This document shows positions 17,297 through 25,785 of a DNA stretch of 64,000 nucleotides, one piece after another. The notes beneath the pieces are model-generated. The model did no database searches. It was not told the origin of the DNA and saw only the letters and a list, made by a program, of their open reading frames with translations. This stretch comes from Clostridium porci (GTDB lineage: Bacteria > Bacillota > Clostridia > Lachnospirales > Lachnospiraceae): positions 186,001 to 250,000 of the forward strand of contig NZ_VUMD01000005.1 of NCBI RefSeq assembly GCF_009696375.1, given 5' to 3'. Numbering within the stretch: position 1 is the first letter of the stretch; each line of letters opens with the position of its first letter. The translations under genes were made by a program, and so were the position numbers.

Positions 17297-17554
17297 ATAA
17301 GGGCATTAAACGAGTTTATTACGCTGATCATTCTATTTGCGGTCTTTATTTCAGCAGGCTGCTATGCTCTCGTTTCAGAATACAAAGTATGTAAGATATT
17401 TTTATGCGATTGCGCGGATTTCAGAGAAACAAAGATGTAAATTATCGCTTATAAACCATGGAATATTAAAGAAACCGTTGAGAAGGGGGTAAAGCAGTAT
17501 AATAAGATGAATGGCACCCCCAACAGATTCACTCTATGGCTGTACTATAATTAG
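17297..17554 (+). pseudogene. Decayed small lipoprotein-like gene
   Basis: One reading frame codes for a lipoprotein-like start (RALNEFITLIILFAVFIS then AGC, a lipobox), but the codon where ATG is expected, 6 nt after AAGAAGG, is ATA. A TAA (17438-17440) also interrupts the frame, after which it continues sensibly (PWNIKETVEKGVKQYNK, RFTLWLYYN) to a TAG. Lost start plus internal stop in a still protein-like frame point to recent decay. The flanking sequence to 17159 shows nothing else. Confidence 0.5.
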
Positions 17555-17587
17555 GAGGATACTGAATCATTTGCTTTCAGTATCCTT
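17555..17587. other. Palindromic hairpin between convergent genes
   Basis: GGATACTGAA and TTCAGTATCC pair perfectly across a 9-nt loop, with one more A-T and a G-T pair outside. It overlaps the 3' end of the minus-strand gene. No T run follows on either strand, so its role as a terminator is uncertain. Confidence 0.45.
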
Positions 17588-17743
17588 AGATGCGCAAAGA
17601 GCTTGATGGGCGGAAATTGTAGCCAAAGTATCGCCTAATTGCATAAAGATGGAGCTTACAAGAGCAATTTCCTCAGAACTTTTTCCGTCAGCGATACAGC
17701 ATGCCAGTGTAGATATGGAAATGGCTAATTCACAGGATTGCAT
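17567..17743 (-). CDS. Small conserved protein, DUF6774-like
   Basis: A 58-residue protein. Start chosen at the ATG preceded by TGAGGT (7 nt), giving MQSCELAISISTLACCIADG. The pattern SCELA...ACCIA...EEIALVSSIFMQLGDTLATI resembles a small family I remember from Lachnospiraceae (DUF6774); function unknown. No signal peptide. It sits in an accessory patch, downstream of the Rha-like gene on the same strand. Confidence 0.6.
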   Translation of the reverse strand: MQSCELAISISTLACCIADGKSSEEIALVSSIFMQLGDTLATISAHQALCASKDTESK

Positions 17744-17808
17744 AGGGTTTACCTCACATAATAATAATTTGGATTGTTTCATGCAGAAGCTTACCAAACG
17801 GTAATAAT

Positions 17809-18498
17809 TTAATCGTATCGTGACAATTCTTCCTGTGGCGGAATCCTGTTAAGACCGTCCATAAGCAGATGATACGCGCCGGAAGTCATTATTGTCTTGT
17901 TTCCTTTAGTCAGAATTGCAAGGGCTGCCCTGACTCCTCTGGGATAGAAATATATCATGCAGGGGTCAGAGCCATAATCAAAGCCATAGCGTTTTCTGAA
18001 GGCTTCATTGTCACATTTCCAGCCCCAGCCGTTATAATCGAAACCTCTTTTAAAATAATCTCTATGGTAAAATAATTTGTGTTTCTTAATATTAACGCCT
18101 GTTATCGCGATAAAATCACGCTCCAAAAGAATATAGCTGCCTTGGAACCGGCGAATGAACCATGGCAAAGCAGGCTCTTGATTTTGGTATAAAAGACAAT
18201 CCTGTACCTGGTGGCAATAGTCAATATACCTGAAGGTAAAAATAGAGCCCTTTATTCCGTTGAGCTTATGAGCTATAAATTCACAGCCTTTCTTAGTGAT
18301 TTGATAACATGGACAGGCTGCTCCTCTGCTGTCTTGGTAGGAGCTTTCCAGAAAAAAGCCGTCAGGTGAAAGATTGCTCTCTTTGAACTGCTGGATGTAT
18401 CTTCGGATATCCTCCAATAATGCACTGTGCGGTTTTTCTACTATGTTAGCTACTTCACGGCTATCCAGAACTTGACTGACTGTTTTTAGTTCTCTCAT
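17809..18498 (-). CDS. Rha-family phage regulatory protein
   Basis: A 229-residue protein whose N-terminal third matches the Phage_pRha domain (VLDSREVANIVEKPHSALL, then FFLESSYQDSRGAACPCY and ITKKGCEFIAHKL). The remainder (about 120 residues, rich in Tyr/Phe) is a second domain I cannot name. Start set at 18498, with AAAGGA 8 nt upstream; the frame is open a further 90 nt without a good ribosome site. Rha proteins are lambdoid-phage regulators that often persist outside prophages; no other phage gene is seen here, so it looks like a remnant or domesticated gene. Confidence 0.75.
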   Translation of the reverse strand: MRELKTVSQVLDSREVANIVEKPHSALLEDIRRYIQQFKESNLSPDGFFLESSYQDSRGAACPCYQITKKGCEFIAHKLNGIKGSIFTFRYIDYCHQVQDCLLYQNQEPALPWFIRRFQGSYILLERDFIAITGVNIKKHKLFYHRDYFKRGFDYNGWGWKCDNEAFRKRYGFDYGSDPCMIYFYPRGVRAALAILTKGNKTIMTSGAYHLLMDGLNRIPPQEELSRYD

Positions 18499-18739
18499 AA
18501 TGCAATCCTTTCCCGCACGATTAACCGCAAAAGAAATAGCCTTATGGATGACACGCTTGCTTAGATGTTTACTTTTATACTGCTGCAATTTATGATTGCG
18601 TCATTATCTGTAAATCGTGTTATCAACTGAACAGGCAGCTTGGTTAATCGCGCTGTTTCTTTTACGTTAATTCTTTATATTATAGCACTGTGAGATATAA
18701 ATAAAATGAAAGTTAAACGGTCGAAGCGTTAGGTGTGAG

Positions 18740-18940
18740 CCCCTGACAGAAGGTGATTTAAGGTGGTTTGGGGTGGGACGCTTGGGGTGAAGGTGCCGTA
18801 CAGTACCAGCAGGAGTTTGCCGGATAGCGCACCTGCAAAGGGCCGGCCGTTTGGAAGAAGTGCCCTCGAAGTTGCTTAGCTGACTGCTTTCAGGGGGCTG
18901 GGTAAAACATCCGAAGCGGCAAAGGGGCCTTCTGGGTGTA
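18740..18940. ncRNA. Possible structured RNA in a GC-rich intergenic island
   Basis: About 200 GC-rich bases between AT-rich flanks, without a convincing ORF. A multi-branched fold is possible: closing stem CAGAAGG (18747-18753) with CCTTCTG (18928-18934); hairpin GGTGC/GTACC (18792-18807); GCAGG (18809-18813) with CCTGC (18832-18836); AGGGC (18839-18843) with GCCCT (18862-18866). No known RNA class is recognised and the strand is undecided. Found by eye, so chance pairing is not excluded. Confidence 0.3.
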
Positions 18941-19069
18941 AGAGTTATCGTTATAATAGCATATGCCAATCAAACAGGATCTGTGAATGGCAGGATAAGC
19001 CTATGCATGGATCAGGGATGTGATTGCATGGATGCCTGCAAAGCCCGATAATCACTTTGCGGGGTAAGC

Positions 19070-19117
19070 AAAAAACCTTGCAAACACGCTGCGGTTATGC
19101 GTATCTACAAGGTTTTT
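19070..19117 (-). terminator. Terminator of tRNA-Thr
   Basis: On the minus strand AAAACCTTG and CAAGGTTTT pair, with an inner ACGC/GCGT, and end in TTTTTT immediately 3' of the tRNA. Confidence 0.85.
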
Positions 19118-19124
19118 AAAATCC

Positions 19125-19197
19125 AGCTGCTGACGGGAATCGGACCCGTGACCTCCGCACTACCAATGCGACGCTCTACCGACTGAGCCACAGCAGC
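19125..19197 (-). tRNA. tRNA-Thr (GGT)
   Basis: 73-nt cloverleaf on the minus strand with anticodon loop TTGGTAG (anticodon GGT), acceptor GCTGCTG/CAGCAGC, T loop TCCGATT and discriminator T; CCA is not encoded. The neighbouring accessory patch ends close to it, but I see no repeat of the tRNA 3' end to mark an att site. Confidence 0.95.
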
Positions 19198-19314
19198 CTA
19201 TCTGTTGTGTCCACTTGCGCGAACCTTGTATATATTATCACAGGCATATGGGTTTGTCAATCATTATTTACGAAAGTTTTATGGATCTCTTTTCCGAAAC
19301 AGGTAGGATAGGGA

Positions 19315-19524
19315 TTAGTCTCTACTGTCCTTATAGTGTGTAACGACATCTTCAATTTCACAATCCAGAATATTACAGAGGTTATCAAGCGTATTCATGC
19401 TGACGCTTTCGTTCTTCCTCATCCGGTGAAGCAGGGATTTGCTGATATTGTGATCCACAGTCAACCGGTACTTTGTAATGCCCTTCTTTTCCATGGTTTC
19501 CCATAGCTTATTATAATTGAACAT
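19315..19524 (-). CDS. Small XRE-family transcriptional regulator
   Basis: A 69-residue single-domain HTH protein (LWETMEKKGITKYRL, then SKSLLHRMRKNESVS, MNTLDNLCNILDCEIEDV). The length and order match the short Cro/C1 type that regulates small mobile or accessory modules. The ribosome site is AAGGTG. It is transcribed away from the 50-codon gene at 19620, with a perfect palindrome in the shared control region. Confidence 0.88.
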   Translation of the reverse strand: MFNYNKLWETMEKKGITKYRLTVDHNISKSLLHRMRKNESVSMNTLDNLCNILDCEIEDVVTHYKDSRD

Positions 19525-19552
19525 TTTTTCACCTTCTGCTTGTAATGATTAC

Positions 19553-19600
19553 ATTATAGGGGTAGAATTAGTGTAACCAAAGGTTCTATTTTTAGAACCT
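19553..19600. promoter_or_regulatory. Divergent control region with perfect palindrome
   Basis: The minus-strand -10 TATAAT (19553-19558) serves the XRE gene, with TTTGGT about 17 bp upstream as a weak -35. Next to it lies the inverted repeat AGGTTCTA-TTTT-TAGAACCT (19581-19600). It would overlap a plus-strand promoter for the 50-codon gene, so it is a good candidate XRE operator. Confidence 0.6.
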
Positions 19601-19619
19601 AAATAAGAAGGTGGTACAG

Positions 19620-19772
19620 ATGAAAAAAAAATATTTACAAGACATATTTAGTCAAATCAGGTTACTAAAAGAATATGAGTTAGCACAGAAAACGGTAAGA
19701 GATGAGGTGGTTCAGCCGCCGCCGCCCGATGAACTGGAGAAGATTGTCCGAAGAATCGAAGAGGAAGATTAA
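19620..19772 (+). CDS. 50-residue protein divergent from XRE regulator
   Basis: Starts MKKKYLQDIFSQIRLL behind AAGAAGGTGG and ends in KIVRRIEEED. It is highly charged and probably helical, with a central Pro run (QPPPPDELE). No family is recognised and there is no signal peptide. The divergent arrangement with a small XRE repressor suggests a tightly regulated accessory gene, for example half of a toxin-antitoxin-like or phage-derived unit, but there is no direct evidence for that. Confidence 0.55.
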   Translation: MKKKYLQDIFSQIRLLKEYELAQKTVRDEVVQPPPPDELEKIVRRIEEED

Positions 19773-19849
19773 AATGCCTTGCAGGGCGGCGTTTTTTATT
19801 TACATGAAAGGGAAAATGAGCTGCCTGGTAATGCCGGCTTTATACCTGA

Positions 19850-20179
19850 TCAGAAAACGGCCTGTACCAAAAGCATATAAAATAAAGTTCCAAAAGCAAT
19901 GCTGAACAGGATATTGCCCCTCCAAAGATGGAGGCCTGCCACAATAGCTACAGATAGCAGCTCAGGTAGGCCGTGAGGATAAGCAAAAAGTGTGATTCCC
20001 TTCAGACAGTAGACGACCAGAACAGCCATAATAGCGGTGGGCAGGACAGAGCCAAGATACCGGATGAGTCTGGGAACCTCCTTTTTTCTTCCAAATAAGA
20101 GAAAGGGAAGCCATCGGGTAACCTGGGTGCAAAGCACGCAGATTAAAATTGTGATTAGTCTATATGTATTCTGTTCCAT
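19850..20179 (-). CDS. azlD: Branched-chain amino acid exporter small subunit, AzlD family
   Basis: A 109-residue protein of four predicted membrane helices (RLITILICVLCTQVTRWLPF, YLGSVLPTAIMAVLVVYCL and others), typical of AzlD/BrnE. It follows azlC by 3 nt, with its ribosome site (GGAGGAG) inside the azlC 3' end. Together they form a two-component exporter of branched-chain amino acids or similar compounds. Confidence 0.9.
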   Translation of the reverse strand: MEQNTYRLITILICVLCTQVTRWLPFLLFGRKKEVPRLIRYLGSVLPTAIMAVLVVYCLKGITLFAYPHGLPELLSVAIVAGLHLWRGNILFSIAFGTLFYMLLVQAVF

Positions 20180-20182
20180 GGG

Positions 20183-20884
20183 TTAGCTCTCCTCCATATA
20201 TGCTTCGATGGGACTGCGCAAAAATAAAAGGACAGCGGTTGTGGCTGCCAGAGCAGGCAGAATAAAGCCAGAGGAACGGATAAGGGCCAGAAATACAATG
20301 GCGCATACAAATCCTATTACAGCTGGAATATGAGTTTTGGAAGCTTTCCACTGGTCTGTACAGATAACTATAAACAGAGCTGTCATGGCAAAATCAATGC
20401 CCTCGGCGCTGAATGGGATCAGCTGGCCTATCAGCGCTCCCAGCACAGAACCTATGACCCAATAGCATTGATCAAAGAAGGCTACAAAAAAGGTTGTAAG
20501 CTTCCATTCTTTTTCTGAAAACTCCTTGGGTTTCGCCATAGAGCATAGCAGGGAGAAGGTTTCATCTGTAAGGGAAGCTACCATATAGGGATAAAATAGC
20601 TTCATTTCCTTGAATCGCCTGATAAAGGTTAGGCCGTAAAACGCATGCCTGCTGTTAATGAATAAAGTCATCACCCCAGTCGTTACAAAGCTCAGCCCTC
20701 CGGTCAGTATTCCCACCAGCGCAAACTGCATGGAACCGGCATAGACAAGAGAACTGATGAGAAATGCCCAGAGGGCTCCCAGTCCGGACTTCTGCAAAAG
20801 AAGCCCAAAGGCAACTCCCAGGAATAGATATCCCAGTAAAATGGGAATGGTTTTGATAAATGCATATTCAGCCGCTTTTTTCAT
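20183..20884 (-). CDS. azlC: Branched-chain amino acid exporter large subunit, AzlC family
   Basis: A 233-residue membrane protein with the AzlC/BrnF pattern: GVAFGLLLQKSGLG, the conserved LVYAGSMQFALVGIL, LFINSRHAFYGLTF and the SLTDETFSLLC loop. The ribosome site AAAAGGAGG precedes the ATG. First gene of the azlCD pair, transcribed divergently from glnS. No Lrp-type regulator gene is linked. Confidence 0.93.
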   Translation of the reverse strand: MKKAAEYAFIKTIPILLGYLFLGVAFGLLLQKSGLGALWAFLISSLVYAGSMQFALVGILTGGLSFVTTGVMTLFINSRHAFYGLTFIRRFKEMKLFYPYMVASLTDETFSLLCSMAKPKEFSEKEWKLTTFFVAFFDQCYWVIGSVLGALIGQLIPFSAEGIDFAMTALFIVICTDQWKASKTHIPAVIGFVCAIVFLALIRSSGFILPALAATTAVLLFLRSPIEAYMEES

Positions 20885-21040
20885 TTTTAAGCCTCCTTTT
20901 CGCTGCGGTGCTGCGGTAATTTGCGCAGGGCTTTGTGCCTAGTTCGTATAAGTATAGCAAACTTTTACCCCAAATTCTAGATTTGGCAATTCTACGGGAG
21001 AAAATTATTCCCGTTTCCCCTTTCGCAGATGAAAGATATG

Positions 21041-21049
21041 TGCTATATT
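21041..21049 (+). promoter_or_regulatory. Extended -10 promoter for glnS
   Basis: TGC-TATATT lies 41 bp before the start; the region 17 bp upstream (TTTCGC) is only a weak -35. Confidence 0.45.
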
Positions 21050-21089
21050 ACTTATAAGTCAGAAAAGTAACAATCACGGAGGAACAATT

Positions 21090-22784
21090 ATGGCAGAGAA
21101 GGATACCGTAATGGAAACTGAGGAAAAGGAGTCAGTCTCCCGGAACTTTATTGAACAGGAGATTGACAGGGATCTGGCAGAAGGCGTGTACAAGCATGTC
21201 CAGACCCGTTTTCCACCTGAGCCAAACGGTTATTTGCACATTGGACATGCCAAGTCCATTTTGCTGAACTATGGACTTGCACAGAAGTATGGCGGCAAGT
21301 TCAACCTGCGCTTTGACGATACAAACCCTACTAAAGAAAGGACTGAATTTGTAGAGTCTATAATAGAAGATGTAAAATGGCTTGGGGCAGATTATGAGGA
21401 CAGGCTTTTTTTTGCTTCCAATTATTTTGAGAAAATGTATGAGTGCGCTATATTCCTGATAAAAAAGGGAAAAGCCTTCGTCTGTGATTTATCGGCAGAG
21501 GAGATTCGGGAATACAGAGGAGACTTTACCACTCCTGGGAGGGTAAGTCCCTACCGGAATCGAACGGTTGAGGAGAATTTAAAGCTTTTTGAGGAAATGA
21601 AGGAAGGCAAGTATCAGGACGGCGAGAAGGTGCTCAGAGCCAAGATCGATATGGCTTCCCCCAATATCAATATGAGAGATCCGGTAATCTACCGGGTTGC
21701 CCGCATGTCCCATCACAATACAGGCGACAAATGGTGTATTTATCCTATGTATGATTTTGCCCATCCTATTGAGGATGCCATTGAACATATTACTCATTCT
21801 ATTTGTACCCTGGAGTTTGAGGATCACAGGCCTCTGTATGACTGGGTGGTTCAGGAGTGCGAGTTTCAGAATCCGCCCCGTCAAATTGAGTTTGCAAAGC
21901 TTTACCTGACCAATGTCATCACTGGCAAGCGCTATATTAAGAAGCTGGTGGAGGACGGTATTGTGGACGGCTGGGATGATCCTCGCCTGGTATCCATTGC
22001 AGCCCTAAGAAGGCGGGGCTATACTCCTGAATCCATACGGATGTTCGTAGAGCTGGTGGGGGTGTCAAAGGCCAACAGTTCAGTGGACTACGCTATGCTG
22101 GAATACTGCATCCGGGAGGACTTAAAGCTTAAGAAGTCCCGCATGATGGCTGTTCTGGAGCCGGTTAAGCTGGTGATTGATAATTATCCCGAGGGCAAGA
22201 CAGAGCTTCTTGATGTGCCGAATAATCTGGAAAATCCAGAGCTGGGAGAAAGAAAGGTGCCTTTTGGAAGAGAGCTTTACATTGAGAGAGGGGATTTTAT
22301 GGAGGAGCCTCCCAGGAAATATTTCCGTATGTTCCCTGGCAATGAAGTACGTCTCATGGGAGCCTATTTTGTAACCTGTACTGGCTGTGAGAAGGATGCC
22401 GGCGGCAATGTGACTGTGGTGCACGGTGTTTATGACCCGGAAACGAAAAGCGGTTCCGGCTTTGATGGACGTAAGGTAAAGGGAACCATCCATTGGGTGT
22501 CTGTTCCGACTGCAAAAAAGGTGGAGTGCCGGCTGTACGAAAATATTGTGGACGAGGAGAAGGGGAAGCTGAAGGAGGATGGCAGCCTGAATTTGAATCC
22601 CAATTCTCTGACAATCCTCAAGGATTGCTATGTGGAGCCGGCATTGGCAGAGGGACATGCCTATGACAGCTATCAGTTTGTACGAAACGGATTCTTCTGT
22701 GTTGACTGCAAGGACAGCACTCCTGAGAAGCCGGTCTTTAACAGGATTGTGTCTCTTAAGAGCTCCTTCCGGCTGCTTAAATAG
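21090..22784 (+). CDS. glnS: Glutaminyl-tRNA synthetase
   Basis: Charges tRNA(Gln) directly. It has the class I HIGH motif in [15 protein letters not shown], then [24 protein letters not shown], the WDDPRL and [11 protein letters not shown] segments, and the C-terminal two-barrel anticodon-binding region ([24 protein letters not shown]). The usual MSK loop is replaced by [13 protein letters not shown], so the KMSKS signature is altered. The ribosome site is GGAGGAAC. Direct charging implies that this organism need not rely on the GatCAB route for Gln, although it could hold both. Confidence 0.95.
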   Translation: MAEKDTVMETEEKESVSRNFIEQEIDRDLAEGVYKHVQTRFPPEPNGYLHIGHAKSILLNYGLAQKYGGKFNLRFDDTNPTKERTEFVESIIEDVKWLGADYEDRLFFASNYFEKMYECAIFLIKKGKAFVCDLSAEEIREYRGDFTTPGRVSPYRNRTVEENLKLFEEMKEGKYQDGEKVLRAKIDMASPNINMRDPVIYRVARMSHHNTGDKWCIYPMYDFAHPIEDAIEHITHSICTLEFEDHRPLYDWVVQECEFQNPPRQIEFAKLYLTNVITGKRYIKKLVEDGIVDGWDDPRLVSIAALRRRGYTPESIRMFVELVGVSKANSSVDYAMLEYCIREDLKLKKSRMMAVLEPVKLVIDNYPEGKTELLDVPNNLENPELGERKVPFGRELYIERGDFMEEPPRKYFRMFPGNEVRLMGAYFVTCTGCEKDAGGNVTVVHGVYDPETKSGSGFDGRKVKGTIHWVSVPTAKKVECRLYENIVDEEKGKLKEDGSLNLNPNSLTILKDCYVEPALAEGHAYDSYQFVRNGFFCVDCKDSTPEKPVFNRIVSLKSSFRLLK

Positions 22785-22884
22785 TCTGGAAAAGAGAGAG
22801 CGGATTGAACATTGTGCAGGGCGATCCTTCTTCCATTAAAGAAATGCGATAGCAGCTTGAATAAAATTAGGCTTTTCAGAAGGG

Positions 22885-22933
22885 AAAACACGGTACCCAG
22901 TGGCTTCAATGGCAATGTGGAACCGTGTTTTTT
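22885..22933 (+). terminator. Terminator after glnS
   Basis: AAAACACGGT and ACCGTGTTTT pair perfectly across a 27-nt loop and end in TTTTTT. Its arms closely resemble those of the terminator at 25522-25571. Confidence 0.85.
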
Positions 22934-23013
22934 ATGTGCAGTATTTTCCTAAAGACCGGTTTTTGAGTCAGGCGCTTTTTTGTCGTTCTATGCTTTTTCC
23001 ATAAAGCAGGCAG

Positions 23014-23042
23014 TTGACAGTGCCGGAGTAAATTGGTATGAT
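23014..23042 (+). promoter_or_regulatory. Promoter of the MocR-family gene
   Basis: Consensus TTGACA (23014-23019), a 17-bp spacer and TATGAT (23037-23042), about 59 bp before the start codon. Confidence 0.8.
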
Positions 23043-23100
23043 TAAAACTGATATTTACACACAATAAAACAATGCCAGTTACAGGTGGAAAGGATGACTT

Positions 23101-24501
23101 ATGGAACTTTTAGTACCTCTTGACAGCCAGTCTCCCAGTCCTCTTTATGAGCAGATCTACCAGCATATAAAAGAGGAGGTACAGGAGGGAGGGCTGGCAG
23201 CCGGAAGCAGGCTGCCTTCTACCCGAGTGTTGGCTCAGAATCTAAAGGTGAGCCGCAGCACGACGCAGATGGCTTACGACCAGCTTCAGTCGGAAGGCTA
23301 TATTGAGGCCCTTCCCTGTAAGGGCTACTATGTGTGCGAGACTGCGGCGCTGATAAAGCTGCGCCGGGTGCTTCCGGAGACTGCGGCAAAGGAGCGGCAG
23401 GAAGTGGACAGGGACTATAAAGTGGATTTTTCACCCAGAGGCATTGACCTGGAACGTTTTCCCTTTAATACCTGGAGGAAGCTGAGCCGAAATACTCTGG
23501 TAAATGACAATAAGGAAATGTTTGCAGGAGGTCATCCCCAGGGAGAGGAGGGGCTGCGGCGGGCCATTGGAGATTATCTTCATTCTGCCAGAGGAGTGAA
23601 CTGTAGCCCGGAGCAGATTATCATCGGAGCAGGAAGCGAGTATTTGCTGATGCTCTTGTCTCAGATTCTAGGAAATGATACGAAGCTTGCCATGGAAAAT
23701 CCTACCTACAAGCAGGCTTATCTGGTACTGAGGGGGGGAGGACACCAAATTCTCCCTGTGGAAATGGATGGATACGGCATGGATGTGAAGCAGCTTTCAG
23801 GTATCCAGGCAGATGTGGCTTATGTAATGCCTTCCCATCAGTATCCTACAGGGATTGTGATGCCGGTGAAGCGGCGTCAGGAGCTTTTGTCCTGGGCCTA
23901 CAGGCAGCCCCGCCGGTATCTGATTGAAGATGATTACGATAGTGAATTCCGCTATAAAGGCAAGCCCATTCCAGCCCTTCAGGGTATGGATCAGGGTGGA
24001 CGAGTGATTTACATGGGAACCTTTTCTAAGTCCATTGCGCCGGCCATCCGTGTGGGGTTTATGGTGCTCCCGGAGCAGCTTTTGGGAATTTACAGGGAAA
24101 AGGCCGGGTTTTACGCCTCCACTGTATCCAGAATCGATCAGAATATTCTTTGCCAGTTTATAAACCAGGGCTTTTATGAACGTCATCTGAACCGGATGAG
24201 AGGTATTTATAAGAGCAAGCATGACGTGCTTCTGACTGGGCTTAGGGCTTTGGAGGATCGATTTGATATAAGAGGGGAGTATGCCGGGCTTCATGTGCTC
24301 CTGACTCACAAAAAGGGGGCCAAGGAGGTGCTTTTGGTGGAGCAGGCGGCAAGGGCCGGGGTGAAAGTGTATGGTATATCTGATGCATTTATCCATCCCA
24401 GCCAACATATATTTCCCTCCACTGTGATGCTGGGCTATGCCAATCTGAATGAAAAAGGTATTGAACAGGGAGCCAGGCTCTTAAATGAAGCCTGGCGGTA
24501 A
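23101..24501 (+). CDS. pdxR: MocR-family regulator (GntR HTH fused to aminotransferase domain)
   Basis: A 466-residue PLP-binding transcription regulator. The N-terminal GntR winged helix (about 10-75) reads LYEQIYQHIKEEV...GSRLPSTRVLAQNLKVSRSTT; the C-terminal fold-type I aminotransferase domain has the PLP-lysine motif GTFSKSIAPAIRVGF and the IEDDYDSEFRY segment. MocR proteins such as PdxR control vitamin B6 synthesis, but others control unrelated genes, and no pdxST is linked here. The symbol is therefore a subfamily guess; the architecture is certain. Confidence 0.85.
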   Translation: MELLVPLDSQSPSPLYEQIYQHIKEEVQEGGLAAGSRLPSTRVLAQNLKVSRSTTQMAYDQLQSEGYIEALPCKGYYVCETAALIKLRRVLPETAAKERQEVDRDYKVDFSPRGIDLERFPFNTWRKLSRNTLVNDNKEMFAGGHPQGEEGLRRAIGDYLHSARGVNCSPEQIIIGAGSEYLLMLLSQILGNDTKLAMENPTYKQAYLVLRGGGHQILPVEMDGYGMDVKQLSGIQADVAYVMPSHQYPTGIVMPVKRRQELLSWAYRQPRRYLIEDDYDSEFRYKGKPIPALQGMDQGGRVIYMGTFSKSIAPAIRVGFMVLPEQLLGIYREKAGFYASTVSRIDQNILCQFINQGFYERHLNRMRGIYKSKHDVLLTGLRALEDRFDIRGEYAGLHVLLTHKKGAKEVLLVEQAARAGVKVYGISDAFIHPSQHIFPSTVMLGYANLNEKGIEQGARLLNEAWR

Positions 24502-24563
24502 ATGCTAAAAGAAGCTACTGCGGGCCTGACAATGGAAATAAAACAAGGAAGGAGAGAAGGGGC

Positions 24564-25397
24564 ATGAAGGATAAAAGGATCGATTGGACAGCAGCGGCAG
24601 TCTTTGCTCTGGTACTGGCGCTTAGCAGCTGGTGGGGAGCGCATGAGCGGGCGGCTACAGCAAAAGAAAAAGCCGCGGATCTTCAGGCAAAGGCTCAGGC
24701 TGAGGAAAGGGATTTGATACAGCAGAGTAAACTGCCTGTTTTAAATGAGAAGGAGGCGGCTGTATTAAGGGAGCTATTCTCTGCTTTGGAGAATAGAAAG
24801 CTAAAGGAGGCTGCCATAGTAATGAACAGGGAGGAGGAACTTTTTGTGGAACTGTTCTACGAAAAAATGGATGGCCGGCGCTACCTCTTTGACGGCCAGA
24901 ACTTGAAGGAGGAGATCGACGGAGAGGGGATGGTGCTTACTAAGGCCGGAACTGTATTCTATGGCTCCTTTCAGGGAGGAAGGCCTCATGGACTGTGCCT
25001 GGCCCTCCAGGTGGTGGATCTGGAGGCTCCCAGGTATGATTATGCCGATGGCCTGTGGCAGAATGGAGTGATGGAGGGAGAAGGAAGCACAGGATATTGC
25101 TATTACCAGGGAGGTCCTATGGAGGAGGCCAGGGCTGTGTGCAGGAAAGGACAGTTTTCCGGGAATCTTATGGAGGGGCAGATTACTTACAGAACCACAA
25201 ATGATAAAAAGGAAGCTACTGTTTGGAATATAACCGTCAAGGATGGGGGGGTGGTTTTGGATGATCGTTGGACGTATTTGGAGGATCGGAGGGGGTATCA
25301 GCTTATGGCTACAGATAATGACAGCCATGCCTATGTATTAGGGGAAGATCAGGCATGGCAGCCCATGTGGGCAAATATATTGCAGTGGGAAGAATAA
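24564..25397 (+). CDS. Membrane-anchored MORN-repeat-like hypothetical protein
   Basis: A 277-residue protein with an N-terminal membrane segment (AAAVFALVLALSSWWGA), a charged helical stretch (about 30-100, EKAADLQAKAQAEERD), and then beta-rich MORN-like units: YGSFQGGRPHGLC, ADGLWQNGVMEGEG and RKGQFSGNLMEGQ. MORN repeats often act at membranes or in protein binding; the function here is unknown. The ribosome site is GGAAGGAG. It follows the MocR gene by 62 bp and may be co-transcribed with it. Confidence 0.7.
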   Translation: MKDKRIDWTAAAVFALVLALSSWWGAHERAATAKEKAADLQAKAQAEERDLIQQSKLPVLNEKEAAVLRELFSALENRKLKEAAIVMNREEELFVELFYEKMDGRRYLFDGQNLKEEIDGEGMVLTKAGTVFYGSFQGGRPHGLCLALQVVDLEAPRYDYADGLWQNGVMEGEGSTGYCYYQGGPMEEARAVCRKGQFSGNLMEGQITYRTTNDKKEATVWNITVKDGGVVLDDRWTYLEDRRGYQLMATDNDSHAYVLGEDQAWQPMWANILQWEE

Positions 25398-25521
25398 AAC
25401 GGATGTGTAAGGCCTAGCTTTAAAGTAGATGAATGATGGATCACCGGACTTTTTTGAGCTTGAGGAGACAGAAATATAGAAAAGGGCTGTTGCGAAATAG
25501 CACTTTTTGGAAATGCTGCAT

Positions 25522-25571
25522 AAAAAACACGGTTTCAGCAGCTAAAATAGATGCCTGGAACCGTATTTTTT
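25522..25571 (+). terminator. Terminator after the MORN-like gene
   Basis: AAAAAACACGGTT pairs with AACCGTATTTTTT (one mismatch). The shape and sequence repeat the glnS terminator. Confidence 0.8.
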
Positions 25572-25664
25572 ATTTGGGAAGTTGACTTTTATTTAATTTG
25601 CTATTGCATTTTTAGTTTGTAACAGTTCTGTCAATCATAGTTTAGTTATCCCGGATATTCAGAG

Positions 25665-25700
25665 AAAAGCCTTTGCCTGCTCCAGTTTCTCAGGCTTTTT
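25665..25700. terminator. Second hairpin with T run, possibly bidirectional
   Basis: AAAAGCCT and AGGCTTTT pair perfectly across a 19-nt loop, with a T run on the plus strand and TTTTC on the minus. It lies between convergent genes, so it may terminate either. The rest of 25398-25785 shows no gene. Confidence 0.6.
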
Positions 25701-25785
25701 GTAGACGTATGGCGCATTAGATTTCTGGCTCTGATACTTTGGCAGCCCTGAGGATTCTGATTTCGCCAGCAGAAAGGCTGCGTTT

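Noticed and set aside
18667-18969. Open frame of 100 codons on the minus strand
   Set aside because: Composition is Pro/Arg-rich without protein character and there is no ribosome site; it overlaps the possible structured RNA.
17809-19200. Integrated prophage or island bounded by tRNA-Thr
   Set aside because: A Rha-like gene and a tRNA are present, but no integrase, structural phage gene or direct repeat of the tRNA end was found.
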